Source: Bimuria novae-zelandiae CBS 107.79
Taxonomy: Eukaryota; Ascomycota; Dothideomycetes; Pleosporales; Didymosphaeriaceae
Direction: 5' to 3'
Assembly (NCBI GenBank): GCA_010015655.1
Contig: ML976774.1
Span: forward strand, 4,465-68,464
DNA: 64,000 bases
Part shown: positions 47,953-59,758 of the stretch, in pieces
How the letters are laid out: each line of letters starts with the position of its first letter
Position numbering within the stretch: the first letter of the stretch is position 1
Position numbers and translations under genes: made by a program
Notes under the pieces: model-generated
The model's database searches: none
Told to the model about the DNA's origin: nothing
The model's input: only the letters and a program-made list of their open reading frames with translations

Positions 47953-48864
47953 TCACCCTGCCGAGCTCTCGAAGCTGCTCTTCGGCCATCTTGTATTGAA
48001 CTTTGCCTTCCCCTCCTCTATCCACGTCTCAAAGCGGAATACACCGGCTTCCACTGTCCGAATCGGCGTGACTTTCGCCCCGCCCAAATCCTCTCCTTCT
48101 TGCCTGCCGTTGTCCTGAACTGTCGCGCCCTTTCTCCCCGTCTTCTGCAGACTAGGCTGGCTCGGCATCCACTTCTGCGGGTGCCCTATCGGCGGGTCCA
48201 CATCCGCCTCGTCCTTCAACTCCATGCTAATATTGAACGAGCACCCCTCGGGTAGCTGCTCCAGCTGCGACACCCTCGTCGAAAGCGTGATGAACGCCGC
48301 GCGAAACTGCTCTGAAAGATCAACAGCGACCTCAGCATCCAGCGGCGCCTTCTTCTCCTTCTTCTTCGCCTTGCCCTTCCCCTTGAACGCGGACTCTTCC
48401 TGAGCAGCGAGCGCCGCCGCTATCCGCGCGTCCTCCTCCGCCTGTCTCGCCCGCTCAGCCTCCCTCTCCGCCTCCGTCTTCTGCCACTCGATGTCCATGA
48501 AGCGCTCCTCGCGCGTCAGCACGGGGAACGAGCTCACGTCCAGCATGTACCGCTCTAGTATCTTGACCTGGCCGAGTCCCTCTTCTTCCTCGTAGGAGGA
48601 AGAGGGCGTGATGCCGGGGTGGAATATGACGATGGCGATGCGTGCGACGGTGCCCTTAGTCAGCTCCTCTTTTACGGCGGCCACGGCGTCGAGGATCCAT
48701 TGGCAGACGTTGGGGTGGCGCGATTGGTGGACGGGCGTGTTGTGGAAGCGCGTGCGGAGGAAGGACTCGTGGGGGTAGAGGTGGCGGAGGTAGAGGAGCG
48801 TGTGGATGTAGGCGGTGAGGAAGTGGGTGAAGGCCATGAGCGTGGTGAGGTAGGTCGTAGGCAT
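47953..48864 (-). CDS. REV7: REV7/MAD2B-like HORMA-domain protein
   Basis: Single exon, 303 residues. The start MPTTYLTTLMAFTHFLTAYIHTLLY and then LRTRFHNTPVHQSRHPNVCQWI match the HORMA domain of REV7, the accessory subunit of DNA polymerase zeta in translesion synthesis. The insert at about residues 130-175 is Ala/Glu/Lys-rich and low in complexity (ERARQAEEDARIAAALAAQ). The C-terminus (VFRFETWIEEGKAKF) supplies the safety-belt end. Divergently transcribed from the importin gene, with 531 bp between start codons. Confidence 0.88.
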   Translation of the reverse strand: MPTTYLTTLMAFTHFLTAYIHTLLYLRHLYPHESFLRTRFHNTPVHQSRHPNVCQWILDAVAAVKEELTKGTVARIAIVIFHPGITPSSSYEEEEGLGQVKILERYMLDVSSFPVLTREERFMDIEWQKTEAEREAERARQAEEDARIAAALAAQEESAFKGKGKAKKKEKKAPLDAEVAVDLSEQFRAAFITLSTRVSQLEQLPEGCSFNISMELKDEADVDPPIGHPQKWMPSQPSLQKTGRKGATVQDNGRQEGEDLGGAKVTPIRTVEAGVFRFETWIEEGKAKFNTRWPKSSFESSAG

Positions 48865-49395
48865 GGTGAAACGACAAATAGAGTGTAGCTAGAGTTCAAT
48901 TGGCTGTGTAGACGACTCGTCAGGTCGTCGCTGCCCGACTTCGCGGCGTCAAGGCTGTCGCAAGGAAGGCGCGCTGGGTCGCGACTGCCTTGTGCGTGGA
49001 AGCTCCATGCTTCGTCGTGACGGTTGATGGGAAAGCAAGGCGAGGTTCGGGGAAGTGCGTCAACGCGTTAAAAATTGCTTGATTGGCAGCACGCTCATCA
49101 CATCGCACCCCGATTCTCACTCGTCCGAGACGCGCCTGTATCTCTTACGCGTCACGGTTGCAGCCAGCTGTATATTGTGTATCCCGGGCATACTCACCAC
49201 AACCCCCAAAGTGATTGTCGCGACATTTCTTCGTACCCCCACTTCGCGCTGTCTCGCTGTTGGCAGTGCCCCTCACCTCCGCATCTTTCTCAACATTCAC
49301 CAAACGCGTCGAGCTACAATATCTCGCCGTCGCATTCCTCCCCCCCGAATACGCCAACGCTAGACACGCCCCCTAGCTGCCACGCGTCTCGCACC
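48865..49395. promoter_or_regulatory. Shared promoter between REV7-like and importin genes
   Basis: 531 bp between divergent start codons. Pyrimidine-rich stretches (for example ATTCCTCCCCCCCGAA at about 49,335) precede the importin ATG. No strong TATA box is visible. The importin frame stays open upstream of the chosen ATG, but that part looks like 5' UTR. Confidence 0.5.
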
Positions 49396-52300
49396 ATGGA
49401 GGACCAATTAGTGCAGCTGCTCTCGGCAACACAAACGGCCCAAGAGGGCCCCCGCAAACAGGCCGAGCAGCAGCTACAGAGCCTCTACACGCACCAGGAC
49501 TTCCCCATTGCCCTCGTCGAGATTGCCCGCCATGAGAGCGTGTCGCTCAACATACGGCAGGCCGCGCTGCTGTACCTCAAGCAGGTCGTGCTGGCCGGCT
49601 GGAGCGACAGCTTGGAGGAGTTCAAGGGCACCTTCATCATCGCCGACCCCGTCAAGGACAAGGTGCGCCAGCAGCTGCTCGAGCTGGCCACCACCGACCA
49701 GCTTGACCGCAAGCTCAAGACAGCCGCCAGCCTGGTTGTGAGCAGGATTGCGGGCTGCGACTTCCCCGAGCAGTGGCCGGACCTCCTCAGCAAGCTGCTC
49801 AGCGTCATACCCACCGCCTCCGACGGGCAGCTACATGGCGCTCTCAAGGTGCTGGACGGGCTGGTAGAGGACAGCTTCAATGAGACGCAGTTCTTTGCCG
49901 TGGCGAAGCAGCTCATCACGGTGGTGTACGACATTGCCATCAACGATGCGCGGAAACCTACACTGCGGGCGCTGGCGTGCAGCGTCTTCCGAAAAACCCT
50001 CGACATACTGGAGATGGTGCTGGAGGACCACAAGGCTGAGATCAAGAGCTTTGCCGACGAGGTACTACAGGAATGGATACCATTCTTCATCGACATCATG
50101 AAGTCGCGGTTGCCCATCCCGCCCACGGAGGAGGAGGAGGTCGAGGACGCGCCAAATGCGGAGGCGTATCGCGGCATGGTCGCGCTGAAGCTCCAGGTCG
50201 TAAAGGTGAGCCACGCACGCAGCAATTGGTGGTGACTCAAAGCTGATGAATGCAGGTACTCATGCGCATACGCTCCATATTCCCCGCCGTCCTCTCACCG
50301 CAAACGCCGGTCCTATTTCAAGCCACATGGGAAGAGCTTGTATCACTACAGGGCGCATATCACCAGATGTACATAATAGAAGAGCGCCAAAGCCGTCTGG
50401 AGGACACCGACGGACTGCCATATACCTTAGACTTCCTAGTGCTAGAGGAGCTCGACTTTATGCAAGCGTGTCTCCGTGCGCCGCCGGTTCGCGCCGAACT
50501 CGAGCAGCAGCTCCAGAAGGCAACAGACGCGACCTCTACCTGGGTGTTCGAGGTTATGAAGCTCGCGGTTGCTTATGCACAAATCACCACAGAGGAGGAG
50601 GGCTTGTGGAACTTTGACGTCAACATTTTTCTGTCCGAGGAAACGAGCGTCACAGCAAACTACACATCGCGAACAGCATGCGGCGACTTGGTCATCAAAC
50701 TGGGCGAGTGGCTTACCGAGCCGACACTGCAAGGCTTACTCGCATATGCTCGTGCACTGTATTCATCAGCAGAAGACTGGAAGGCAAGAGAAGCCGCATT
50801 ATACGTTCTAAGTCAGGTGCGCCGCCCCAGAACCCACAATACATAGGCCAATCGTGCAAGAGCTAACAGTGTCCAGGTCTTGAGCGATTTCCAGGATGTG
50901 GACAAGTCTATCAGTCCCGATGTTGCCACCGGCTTCATTGAGTTCATCAATTCTGCTATACAACAAGAAGACATCTTCCTGCGGGCACGCGGCTACCTCG
51001 TTGCTGGGAGTCTTGTGAAAACTTCAGGGAACACCTTGCTACAGTACGCACCCGCCTTTCTAGATGCTTGTCTGAAAGCTATCGCGACAGATGATTCGGA
51101 AGTTGTTCAGGTCTCGTGCATTCGCTCTCTGCAGTATTACCTCCAGGCCCTCCCACGAGAGATTATGGTGCCCCTGCAACAAAACATTGTCACCGCCATC
51201 TCCAACTATCTCCATACGCAGGATGTGCAAATCCTTGCTGACAGCGATGATCTCATGGTCACCCTGGTCGAGACTCTTCGCGATGCGATACTGCTGGACA
51301 CTACGATATGTGTTACTGGCAGCGGACTTGACCTTCTGTTCACTGTGGCCACCCATGGGGCTAATAATTTCCAACTGACCATGTTGGTGAACGAGACATT
51401 TGAAGACGTGGCCCAAGCTATTGCCAGCATGGGTGGAGATGCCTACGTCCATCTATGTAAGAAGGTGCTACCATCGCTGACCGGCGCCTTTGATGTCGCC
51501 AATCTCACAGAAGAAGACGCTCTGATGAATCTCGCCGCCGATCTATTGGTTCTTCTCGCCGAATATGGTCCGGAGCCGCTCCCTCCTGGCTTTGTGTCGA
51601 CTACCATGCCGAAGGTCGCCCGCATATTACTCCACTCTGAGGACGAGGAGCTCCTCAAATCAGCCACCACAGCCGTAAAGAATATTATCTCACATGACCA
51701 TCAACAGATATTTGAATGGCGCAATGATGAAGGCAAACATGGTCTAGAAGTGGTCCTCCAGATCATTGCCCGATTACTCTCGCCAGATGTTAATGATAAT
51801 GCTGCGGGAGAAGTCGGCGCGCTCGCCGCCGAGTTTGTGGAGAAGGCGGGCCACGAGAGATTGGGACCGTACCTAGAAGAGCTTCTCCGAACTGTTGCCG
51901 CACGGTTAGGCTCCGCGACGCAGGCACAGTTCATACAGAGTCTGACGTTGGTTTTTGCGCGGCTCAGTCTGAACCACGCTTCAGAGGTGGTGGAGTTCCT
52001 AGCGAACCAAAATATCGATGGCCAGAATGGCCTGCAGGTTGTACTTGCGAAGTGGTTGGAGAACTCGATCAACTTCGCCGGGTACGACGAGATCAGACAA
52101 AAGTATGTCCTGAGCCCGTATCATGAATCAATACCGTTTCTCCCCATTTTTTTTTTGTCGGCGTCATCGATTTGTCTCGGATTATGAGCACGCTGCTAAC
52201 GCCCATAGTGTCATCGCTCTCTCCAAGCTATACGACCTGAAGGACCCCCGCCTTCAAGCAATACACGTAAAAGGCGAACTCATCCCCAACACGGACGGCC

Positions 52301-52917
52301 GCATCATGACCCGCAGCCGCGCCCGCGAAAGTAAGCCCGCATCATCTCATCGTGCTCGCTATGCCTCTGCATCCAAATTCTACTCTCTCCTCCTTGAGTC
52401 GCAAGATTCTCGCAATTGCGGTTTCGATTGGGATCCCTCAACCGTTCCTTCATTTGATTCTTTGTTTGCTTTACTTCTACCCTTTGGCGTTGCGTTCGAT
52501 GAATCAATCCAACAACCAGATATCCTAACACATTCTTATGCAGAACCCGACCAGTGGACCATTGTCCCCGCGACCCTCAAGATCCTCAAAGTGCTCATCG
52601 TGGAGTTGCAATCCGCGTCGGGCACCGGCCTCGATCCCGCCGCCGCCGCGGACCTCGCGGAAGAAGGCTCCAACGACGACGACGACTGGGAAGACGAACC
52701 GAATCCTTTCCTGGACTTGGGCGCGGGATTCACCAAGGAGCAGCTCATGGCGTACGCGGCGGACGACGCGCCGGGCATGGGCAGGCAGAAGGACGACGAG
52801 ACGCAGGCTTTTCTGGTGGATTTCTTCAAGAGGGCGGCTACAACGCAGGGGTTTGCGGAGGAGTTTGCAGCGCTCACCGAGGAGGAGCAAAGGAGGTTGC
52901 AGGAGAGCGCTGCTTAG
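49396..52917 (+). CDS. KAP114: Importin-9/Kap114-type nuclear import receptor
   Basis: Five exons: 49,396-50,205, 50,256-50,816, 50,877-52,102, 52,209-52,330 and 52,544-52,917, giving 1,030 residues, the usual size. The importin-beta N-terminal domain is clear: QEGPRKQAEQQLQSL, then SLNIRQAALLYLKQVVLAGW. HEAT-like helices follow through the protein (for example FPEQWPDLLSKLL and EELLKSATTAVKNII). An acidic stretch near the C-terminus (EEGSNDDDDWEDEPNPFLDLG) is typical of importin-9. Yeast Kap114 imports TBP, histones H2A/H2B and Nap1. The fourth intron is long (213 nt). The start at MEDQLVQLLSATQTAQ is the first Met that fits the family. Confidence 0.93.
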
Positions 52918-53489
52918 GGGGTGGTTGCTTTTGTGCTGTCGCATGACATGAATTCTGCACCGTGAGGGGGGAGCAATGGCTGGGGCGTTATTGGTAGCGA
53001 GTGGGTTAGCGGAAGGGGTGTTGGTTGGATTTTAATGCTAGCATGGGAGGAGTGCGTGTGTATAGTGAAAGGCATGGATTATGGGTTCATGTTGGGTGTG
53101 CGGTCTCGGTGCGCAGGATAGAATTCTGAGCTTTCTGTTAGTCTGGCATAGACTATACGCGACGATCATGCTGGTGGGGATCCCTGAAGTATTGTGGAGC
53201 CCATTTCGACCCCAATTCTCCGCAATGAAGTATTCAACCGCTTCTCTGCATCACCCAAGAACTGTAGTTAGTTAGTGTATGTGGTCTCTTCCATGCCAGC
53301 ACGGCTCCGTGAGGGTTGGGGAATGGGTACGGGGCTAGAACGAAGGGTAGAACGGCAACGACATCTCATCCAGAGCTGCTACACAGTAGAGTTGCAGATG
53401 TCTAAACATAGTACGATTTATGTTGACGACCTCACAATACCCAAGAGAGATCCATCGTCCAGAATACACCGCAAACAGATACCTCACTC
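52918..53489. other. Intergenic, no gene seen
   Basis: Lies between the convergent importin and small-secreted-protein genes. Should hold both 3' UTRs. Frames at 53,081-53,275 and 53,275-53,556 lack supporting features. Confidence 0.6.
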
Positions 53490-53785
53490 TTACCACCTCG
53501 CATCAACAGTGTTATCCTTAACCGCCCACGACCAGAACCTCAAATTAACGCAATGAAATTCACCCTCCGGTAGCGTCGCCACGCTAGCCGTGCACCCCGT
53601 GTCGCTGTAGAAGCGCACGAAGTAGCGATCGTCGCCGTTCCACTGTACGACCTCAGGTCGGCACCCTGCAGGCGCGGGCTGCCGCATGTTTCCCCGCTGT
53701 AGGCGTAGAGTACCAGATTGATTTGCGGCGTGGTGCTCACAGCGCACAGGGCGAGAATGGTGGTGACGGAGAGGTGTGGGTGCAT
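53490..53785 (-). CDS. Small secreted cysteine-containing protein (candidate)
   Basis: Two exons, 53,785-53,741 and 53,696-53,490, with a 46-nt GT-AG intron, give 83 residues. The N-terminal MHPHLSVTTILALCA looks like a signal peptide; the mature part has spaced cysteines (GCRPEVV, DTGCTAS, FHCVNLRF). The intron reading is in frame. If instead the intron is not spliced, the frame continues through NLVLYAYSGETCGSPRLQG, which also looks like a secreted-protein core, and would then need a frameshift to reach the C-terminal part. Which is right needs transcript data. No known family is recognised; I assign no function. Confidence 0.5.
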
Positions 53786-54658
53786 GGTGGAGAACAGCGT
53801 AGGTTTGATTTCCTGTAGTGTTAGTTCATTCCAAGCATTGTGCTCCTTTTATATGTTAGCAGTCCATGTTATGGAGAGATATGACGTTCTGAGCGAGGCG
53901 GCGAGATGGCGTTAGCAAGTGGGAAAGAGGAGAGTGGGCGGTGATCTGCGTGCGATTTGTGTGTGTGTGTGAAGGGCACTCTTAAGGACCGGAGATGTAG
54001 ATGACTAATTAGCCTAGCTTGGTGGAGGCTGCACGAACATGGGGGAGTGATTTCTTAGCTATGTTAGAGATGGTCTAGTGAAGTAGCTACTGCGGCGATC
54101 ACCAAGTATATAGCATTATCCTGTCTTACGTGTTCGGCCTTAGCATGCTTATATATTAATCTACACGCATACATAATACAAGGCATAGACTCAGAAAGCA
54201 GGAAGACCACCGCTTCATATATAGTTCAAATTCAGAGACTAACTATAGTATGAGACGTGAATGACGTCGCTGTTGCGTTGGAACGATGTTTCCTTGAAAC
54301 AGGGCTTCTTTTGTTGGAGGTTGTAAGCACGTTGTGTTGATACAGAGGCCCAATTCTCATAGCAACTGAAGCTATGATGTTATTTGGTCGGAGTAACGAA
54401 TTCGCTGGACAATTTTTATGAGAAGGAAGAAGTAGGTGTGTTGTCTTATAAAGGGATCCACGGTATGGAGGCGGGAAAAGTCATAATTCTTTTCGTTGGG
54501 AGTGAGGGAGGGATAAAATACGATTTTGCGTAGGGCGTGCGTATAAGAACTTACTGCTACCATAAGTAGCTAGCACTTTGAAATTATCTTTCAAATAGCT
54601 CCCCCAAATCCTGTGCATGATGGGCATGTATTTTGATATTATTACTGATGTTTTTTCT
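53786..54658. other. Intergenic, no gene seen
   Basis: Mixed composition, becoming AT-rich towards 54,100-54,600. A short GT run (about 53,959-53,972). Holds the promoter of the small secreted protein gene. Nothing else recognisable. Confidence 0.6.
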
Positions 54659-55720
54659 TCAAACCGACGTTACATCCAAATCTTCAAGTGGGCCCCAACG
54701 GTCCGCATACGCTTCCCTAAGGTACCTCCTATTGTCTGCATACTCAACGCCCCCATTCTGATCCCAATACTTGCCAATTGCCAATTCCACGCCCTGTCTA
54801 GTCTGTCTCAGAACCTCCTCCAGCGTCGCAGCGTCCCAGAACACATACCCCCATTCCATTTCCGCATGTTGTCCTCGATGTCATGCCCGTACAAGTTACT
54901 CCACGTCCAATGCCAGATGATCGTCCAAGAAAACGGTGGTGCGCCCACCTCGTCGTCTCCACTGAAGGGACACGGCTTGAAAGAGAAGTGCGCTTTGTCG
55001 CGCGCTGTGGGGTCCGTGAGGACTCGCGATATCTGCGTTGCCTCCCCGAGGGACCGTAGTCGGTGTCGAGCGGGACATAAGATCTCATCATGTGGGTTTG
55101 TATCGTTTTTACGAGATCCGGTTTTTCTGGGACGTCGAAGAGAATGGTGCAGAGAAGAGGCAGACCGCTCAGTGCGAGGCCTTCGACGAAGCAGCGTCCA
55201 CTAACTGCGAGGTGGTCATTAGCTCCGAAAACCCAGCGTGAAGCTGTATATGATACATTAGTGAGAGAGGAGGAGGAGGAGGAGGCGTACAGTCACTTTC
55301 TAGATCGAACGCGCCGTCTGGCGTGGGCGGTCTGCCCTGGTCATCGAACTTGGGATTATTGGGATGGATGTCCCACCGGATTCTATCTAGCACAGACCAA
55401 TACTGCTCCTCCACGTACTGGTAGAAAGAAAATAGCTGCTCGATCTTCCAGGCATCTAGCACGGCGAAAAGTGCTTCGACGGTGTGCTCGAGGTTGTGTC
55501 TGCGAGACTCAAGGCGCGGGCCGACCAGCTGGCAGAGAAATTGGTAGCGATAGATTGCTTGCGCAGAGCGGAGGGTCTCTGTGCGGGATAGCGCCTCCTT
55601 CTTGAAATTCTTGGGCTCGATACCATTGGCGACGCCCAATTGCTCATAGAGGTGGTTTTCGGTCCAGGTGACGAAATGCTGCATAATCGGATAGACGTTT
55701 TTGAGGTGGAAATTTGCCAT
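54659..55720 (-). pseudogene. Frameshifted hypothetical fungal gene
   Basis: Exon 1 is 55,720-55,297 (MANFHLKNVYPIMQHFVTW) and the 53-nt intron is GT-AG. Exon 2 continues with WVFGANDHLAVSGRCFVEG and ends near 54,659 with WGYVFWDAATLEE, a tail seen in fungal hypothetical proteins. Two breaks occur in exon 2. Near 55,044-55,047 the frame slips at a GGGG run, as if one G were lost. Near 54,865 an AATGG unit is duplicated (5 bp). Together they give a net change of four bases, and correcting for both makes the total divisible by three, which supports this reading. The gene borders the transposon block. Sequencing error remains possible for the G-run. Function unknown. Confidence 0.6.
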
Positions 55721-55802
55721 CGCTATTAGTTCTGGCTCGGAGCGACAGTTAATCAGCAGCGTATTTCTTTTTTTCAGGATTCTCTTTGAAGGATTTGAGA
55801 AT

Positions 55803-55852
55803 GTCTGATACGTCCACGTCTGATACGTCCGCGTCTGATACGTCCGCGTCTG
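55803..55852. repeat. 15-bp tandem repeat, three copies plus a partial
   Basis: Unit GTCTGATACGTCCGC. On the minus strand one frame reads DVSDADVSD-type acidic repeats (within an unsupported frame at 55,749-55,946). It lies just upstream of the frameshifted gene, close to the LINE boundary. Confidence 0.85.
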
Positions 55853-56347
55853 AAGTGATGGTCTTTGGGAGCGAGATGACTGTGTGTGCATCTACGGTTA
55901 CGTTGTCTAATGTTTGCTGCAGCACTTCACTGAGGATATAGTCCAAGGCGCCTTCGACGCACTTCTTAAAAATCGACTTCTACACAGGATGAAGGCCCAA
56001 GGATGGCATGACAGCGCCCTCCTAATCGTGAAAAACTTCCTCCAGGACCGTCGCGTCCAAGTACGATTAGGAGAAGCCACCACAGCGCCCCACCTAGTAC
56101 AGTGCGGGACGCCGCAGGGCTCACCACTATCACCAGTGCTGTACACACTTTATCTGGCAGAGCTACTTCAGCAAGACCCTACCAGGCGCTTTGGGTACGC
56201 AGACGATATCTGCCTCTACAGGCGATCCCACTCCCTAGACCAGAACGTGGAAATGCTGGCAGAAGATATAGGCGCCATAAATTCCTGGGGAGACGCTAAT
56301 CACGTGGCATTTGCCCCAGAGAAACTCGAAATGATACACCTAAGCTA

Positions 56348-58121
56348 GCGCATGGGGTTCCGAGACACCCGGGGATATGAGACACCGCGCAGAAATCCTC
56401 CACCCTTCAAAAAATCGCGATATCTCCACATCCACCCTACCAAAATGGCCAACCGTGAGGCAGCAATTCAAGCAGCTATTAGTGATCTTAATGCTGGCAT
56501 TTTTCCTAGTCAACGAGCTACTGCAAAGGCATATAATATCCCTCTAGCCACGCTATCTAGGCGCGTACGCGGTTCACAAAACTGGCAAAACAGCTACGTA
56601 TACTAGTAATAATTAACTCTATAATAAGAGGACTTCCTTATATAATAGATACTTAAAGAGGACGCGCGCGGGTTTCCTCCTTCTTACGCTTATATATAAA
56701 AAATAGTAAATTAAATTTTTAGGATAAATAGCGACTACGCGTTAGTAGGTAAACACTAAATATTTTACTTTATTAAACGTAACCTACGCGTTACCTCTAT
56801 TATAAGTAAGAAGATTAAGGCTACAAGAGCTAAAGGAGTAACTTAAGAGGTAATACGTAAGTTTCTTAAGCTCTATAAGTAGCTCCGCGTTAAGTTAGAC
56901 ATACGTAATAAGGATACGTGGAATATAAATAAGACTAGGAAGGCCCTAGGCGTATGTGCAAACACCAGAGTACTCGCAGGAAGCCAGAAAAAGAAGGCTT
57001 ACTATCAGTCTCTAGAGAATCGCGAGTGGGCGTCGATAATTAAGTGCGTTTCTGCAACAGGGAGAAAGCTATAGCTAGCTATTATTTTTAAAGGCAAAAA
57101 CCTACAGAGCACCTAGTTTCCATTAATAATACCTAACTAGCTATACGCAACTTTAGAGAATAGCTAGATATTTAATATAATAGGGGCTAAGTGGCTATAA
57201 CGCGTATTTCTGCCAGATACTGCGCCCTTAAAGGATCGCTGGCGGATGCTAATATTGGATGGCCACGGCAGCCATGTCGACCTGGATTTCCTGTGGATCT
57301 ATAAGCAGAATAAAGTCAGGCTTCTGTTTCTCCCTGCGCACTCCTCGCACGTTCTGCAGCCACTAGATCTCTCTATTTTCTCAGTAGTAAAACGATTCTA
57401 TCGCCAGTAGATCCACGAGTTATTACACCTAGATAATGCTGCGCCAGTTAAAAAGGAACGTTTTATTATTACCTACAACGCTGCTAGAGAGGCTGCGATT
57501 ACTAAGAGAGTAATCTACGCTAGATAGGCTATTACAGGCATTTGCCTATTAAATATTAAGTAGGTAGTTAACTTATCTTAAGTCGCTCGAAGGCCTGTTA
57601 CCCCCCCTCACTAGGATTAGGCTTATCTCGCCAAGAGCTCTCTCTACACTCCCCATGGCCCTCGGGATCTATTTATGGCTTAAAGGTAGCTCTATAGCGC
57701 TAAGAAATTAAGCCACAAGGTTCACTAACTATTTAAGAAAGCTAGTAAGGCAATTATAATAGCTAATACACGCTTAGCAGCGCTAGAAGTAGAGAATAAA
57801 AGATTATAAAGTTAACTTAAGGCCCTTAAGCATCTATAACTATAAAAGAAAGTTTATATAGACCTAAATTAACGCTTTGCTAGCATAGATTAAATTATAA
57901 TAGCAAAGCAGGCATCTGCTCTCCTAGAGCAACAAAACAGTAGTACTTCTACAGAAAAGGACGCAGAAAAAGCTGCAGCAGAAATAGTAGCTAAAACTCT
58001 GCAATCTATGTATAGCGAGTGGCAATTATAATTACGCTAAATGAATTATCGCGATTTTTTAAAGGGTGGAGGATTTCTGCGCGGTGTCTCATATCCCCGG
58101 GTGTCTCGGAACCCCATGCGC
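56348..58121 (+). mobile_element. Fot1/pogo-type transposon inserted in the LINE
   Basis: 1,774 bp, flanked by TA (56,346-56,347 and 58,122-58,123), with 74-bp terminal inverted repeats that differ at one base (56,348-56,421 and 58,048-58,121). The transposase begins at 56,447 with a psq-type helix-turn-helix (MANREAAIQAAISDLNAGIF, then PLATLSRRV). A DDE_1 core follows with LILDGHGSHVDLDFLW and FLPAHSSHVLQPLDLSIF at about 57,260-57,380. Stops at Trp/Gln sites inactivate it elsewhere. It is a different family from the element at 10,431. Confidence 0.9.
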
Positions 58122-58320
58122 TAGCTTAACTAAGCAGAAAAGTGACTATTCGCCACCTATCTGGATCAACGATTAGCTTATCCTCCAACCTACACTACTA
58201 GATAAGGCGCTACGCTGGCTAGGTGTTTACTTTAACAGGAAGCTTAATTTTAAAACACACGTTGTCACCCGCGTAGCCAAAGGACGCGCAGTCGCACAGC
58301 ACATCCGCAGCCTTGCCAGG

Positions 58321-59758
58321 CACGCGGTAAACGAAAAATCGCGCACACCAAACTAAATGAGTCAGCTTTTTGTCACCCATACATTTGCCCTATAAAGTCG
58401 AAATTCGAGCCATATTAAATCGATTTCGACGCCAAATCGCACCGTGAGGCTTGCTTTATATGTAGATCTGTATATACATGACTTTTGTTTAGTGTTGAGC
58501 TTAATAACATGTAATTTCTCCGCCAAAGTCGCAGCAGTCTCGCAGCCTTTACAGCATGCTATTAACGCGCTTGTTTATAAACTTTTAGCTAATTAATTAC
58601 TAGCCTTTAATTACGAGGTTTCTTATTTTAAAGACGTCCTAATAGGGGAACCTTTTAAGATACTGCTTTAAAGGCTGCCAGCAATTTTCTATAGGTACTA
58701 AATTAGGTAAGTGTGTATAGTTAAAGTAGGACTTTAAGCTATAGGTTTTCTTCTAATTATAAATAATATTATTAGAGGATTTACCTATTTTATAGCTAGA
58801 GTCGTTATCTTCCTCTAGCACGAAGTCATCGCCGCGTAAAATCTATAGCTTAATAATATGCTTAAGGATTTTATTATAATACACCTTAAGGCTTATCTTA
58901 TTATTTTTATTGCCTAGGACGTTGTAAAAGTATAAGTTACTCTTAAAATTAAAGCCTATAGTGGCCTATAAGTGCTAGCGCTCTAGAGTCTTCTTATTGT
59001 TATAATTTAATATATATTGTATATAATCGCGATAGTAGCGCTCTCTAGGTTTTCTAATAATTCTTATCTTGCCCTCAGGCCCTATACTCTAGTGTACCTC
59101 GTTGGAGAAGCGTACGCGGCGCTAGTCCTTCTTATTAAGGTACTTTTTAAGCATAATAGTAGAGTACTCGACGCGGAGCTTTGTAACGCGCTAGGAAACC
59201 TAGCCTTTATTATAAGTAACGCATTTTAAGTAATCTATAGTGTGAAGATGCTCCTTAAGGGTCTTGCCGCTAACGCCAAGATCTAATTTATATACTAACT
59301 ACTCTTATGTAAGGACGCGGGCGTCCTATCCTAGGTCTTATAAATACTTATTAGCACGCTTTAGGTCCTCTAAAAATAGCTTTAAGGGTCTGCCGCGCTT
59401 CTCCGCCGTTAATATACTATTATAATAGGTCCTATCAGCCTCTATATTGTCCTTAGCAAGTATTTCCTAGCCCTAGCGGCGTTTCACGCCGTAATAGCTA
59501 AAAACATTGTTGTAATAGTAGGGTATGCGGTGGAAATCCATAAACTCGCAGGTACCTTTAATCCGCGACTTTTTTAGCGTATTTAAATAGGGGTTATTAG
59601 GTAATTAGGCTATCTAATTAATTGCGTAGCAAAATATTATCGTAAAGTAGTATAGCATGTGGAGTTTTATTTTTGTGTAAAAAGGTGGCTGCAGAGTGTT
59701 GCATGGCAGGGGTGGACTAGCGTTGTTTTGGTGTGCGCGATTTTTCGTTTACCGCGTG
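58321..59758 (-). mobile_element. Tc1-like transposon inserted in the LINE
   Basis: 1,438 bp with perfect 32-bp terminal inverted repeats (start CACGCGGTAAACGAAAAATC). The flanks are CCAGG at 58,316-58,320 and 59,759-59,763. Removing the element together with one CCAGG restores a continuous LINE frame (SLAR..HGPPAS). Minus-strand translation shows a degraded Tc1-type transposase: RVRFSNEVH, then FVLEEDNDSS, then VPIENCWQPLKQ, the three DDE sites. Tc1 elements normally duplicate TA, and a TA does sit inside the repeat (after CACGCGG), so the exact boundary is debatable. Confidence 0.8.
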
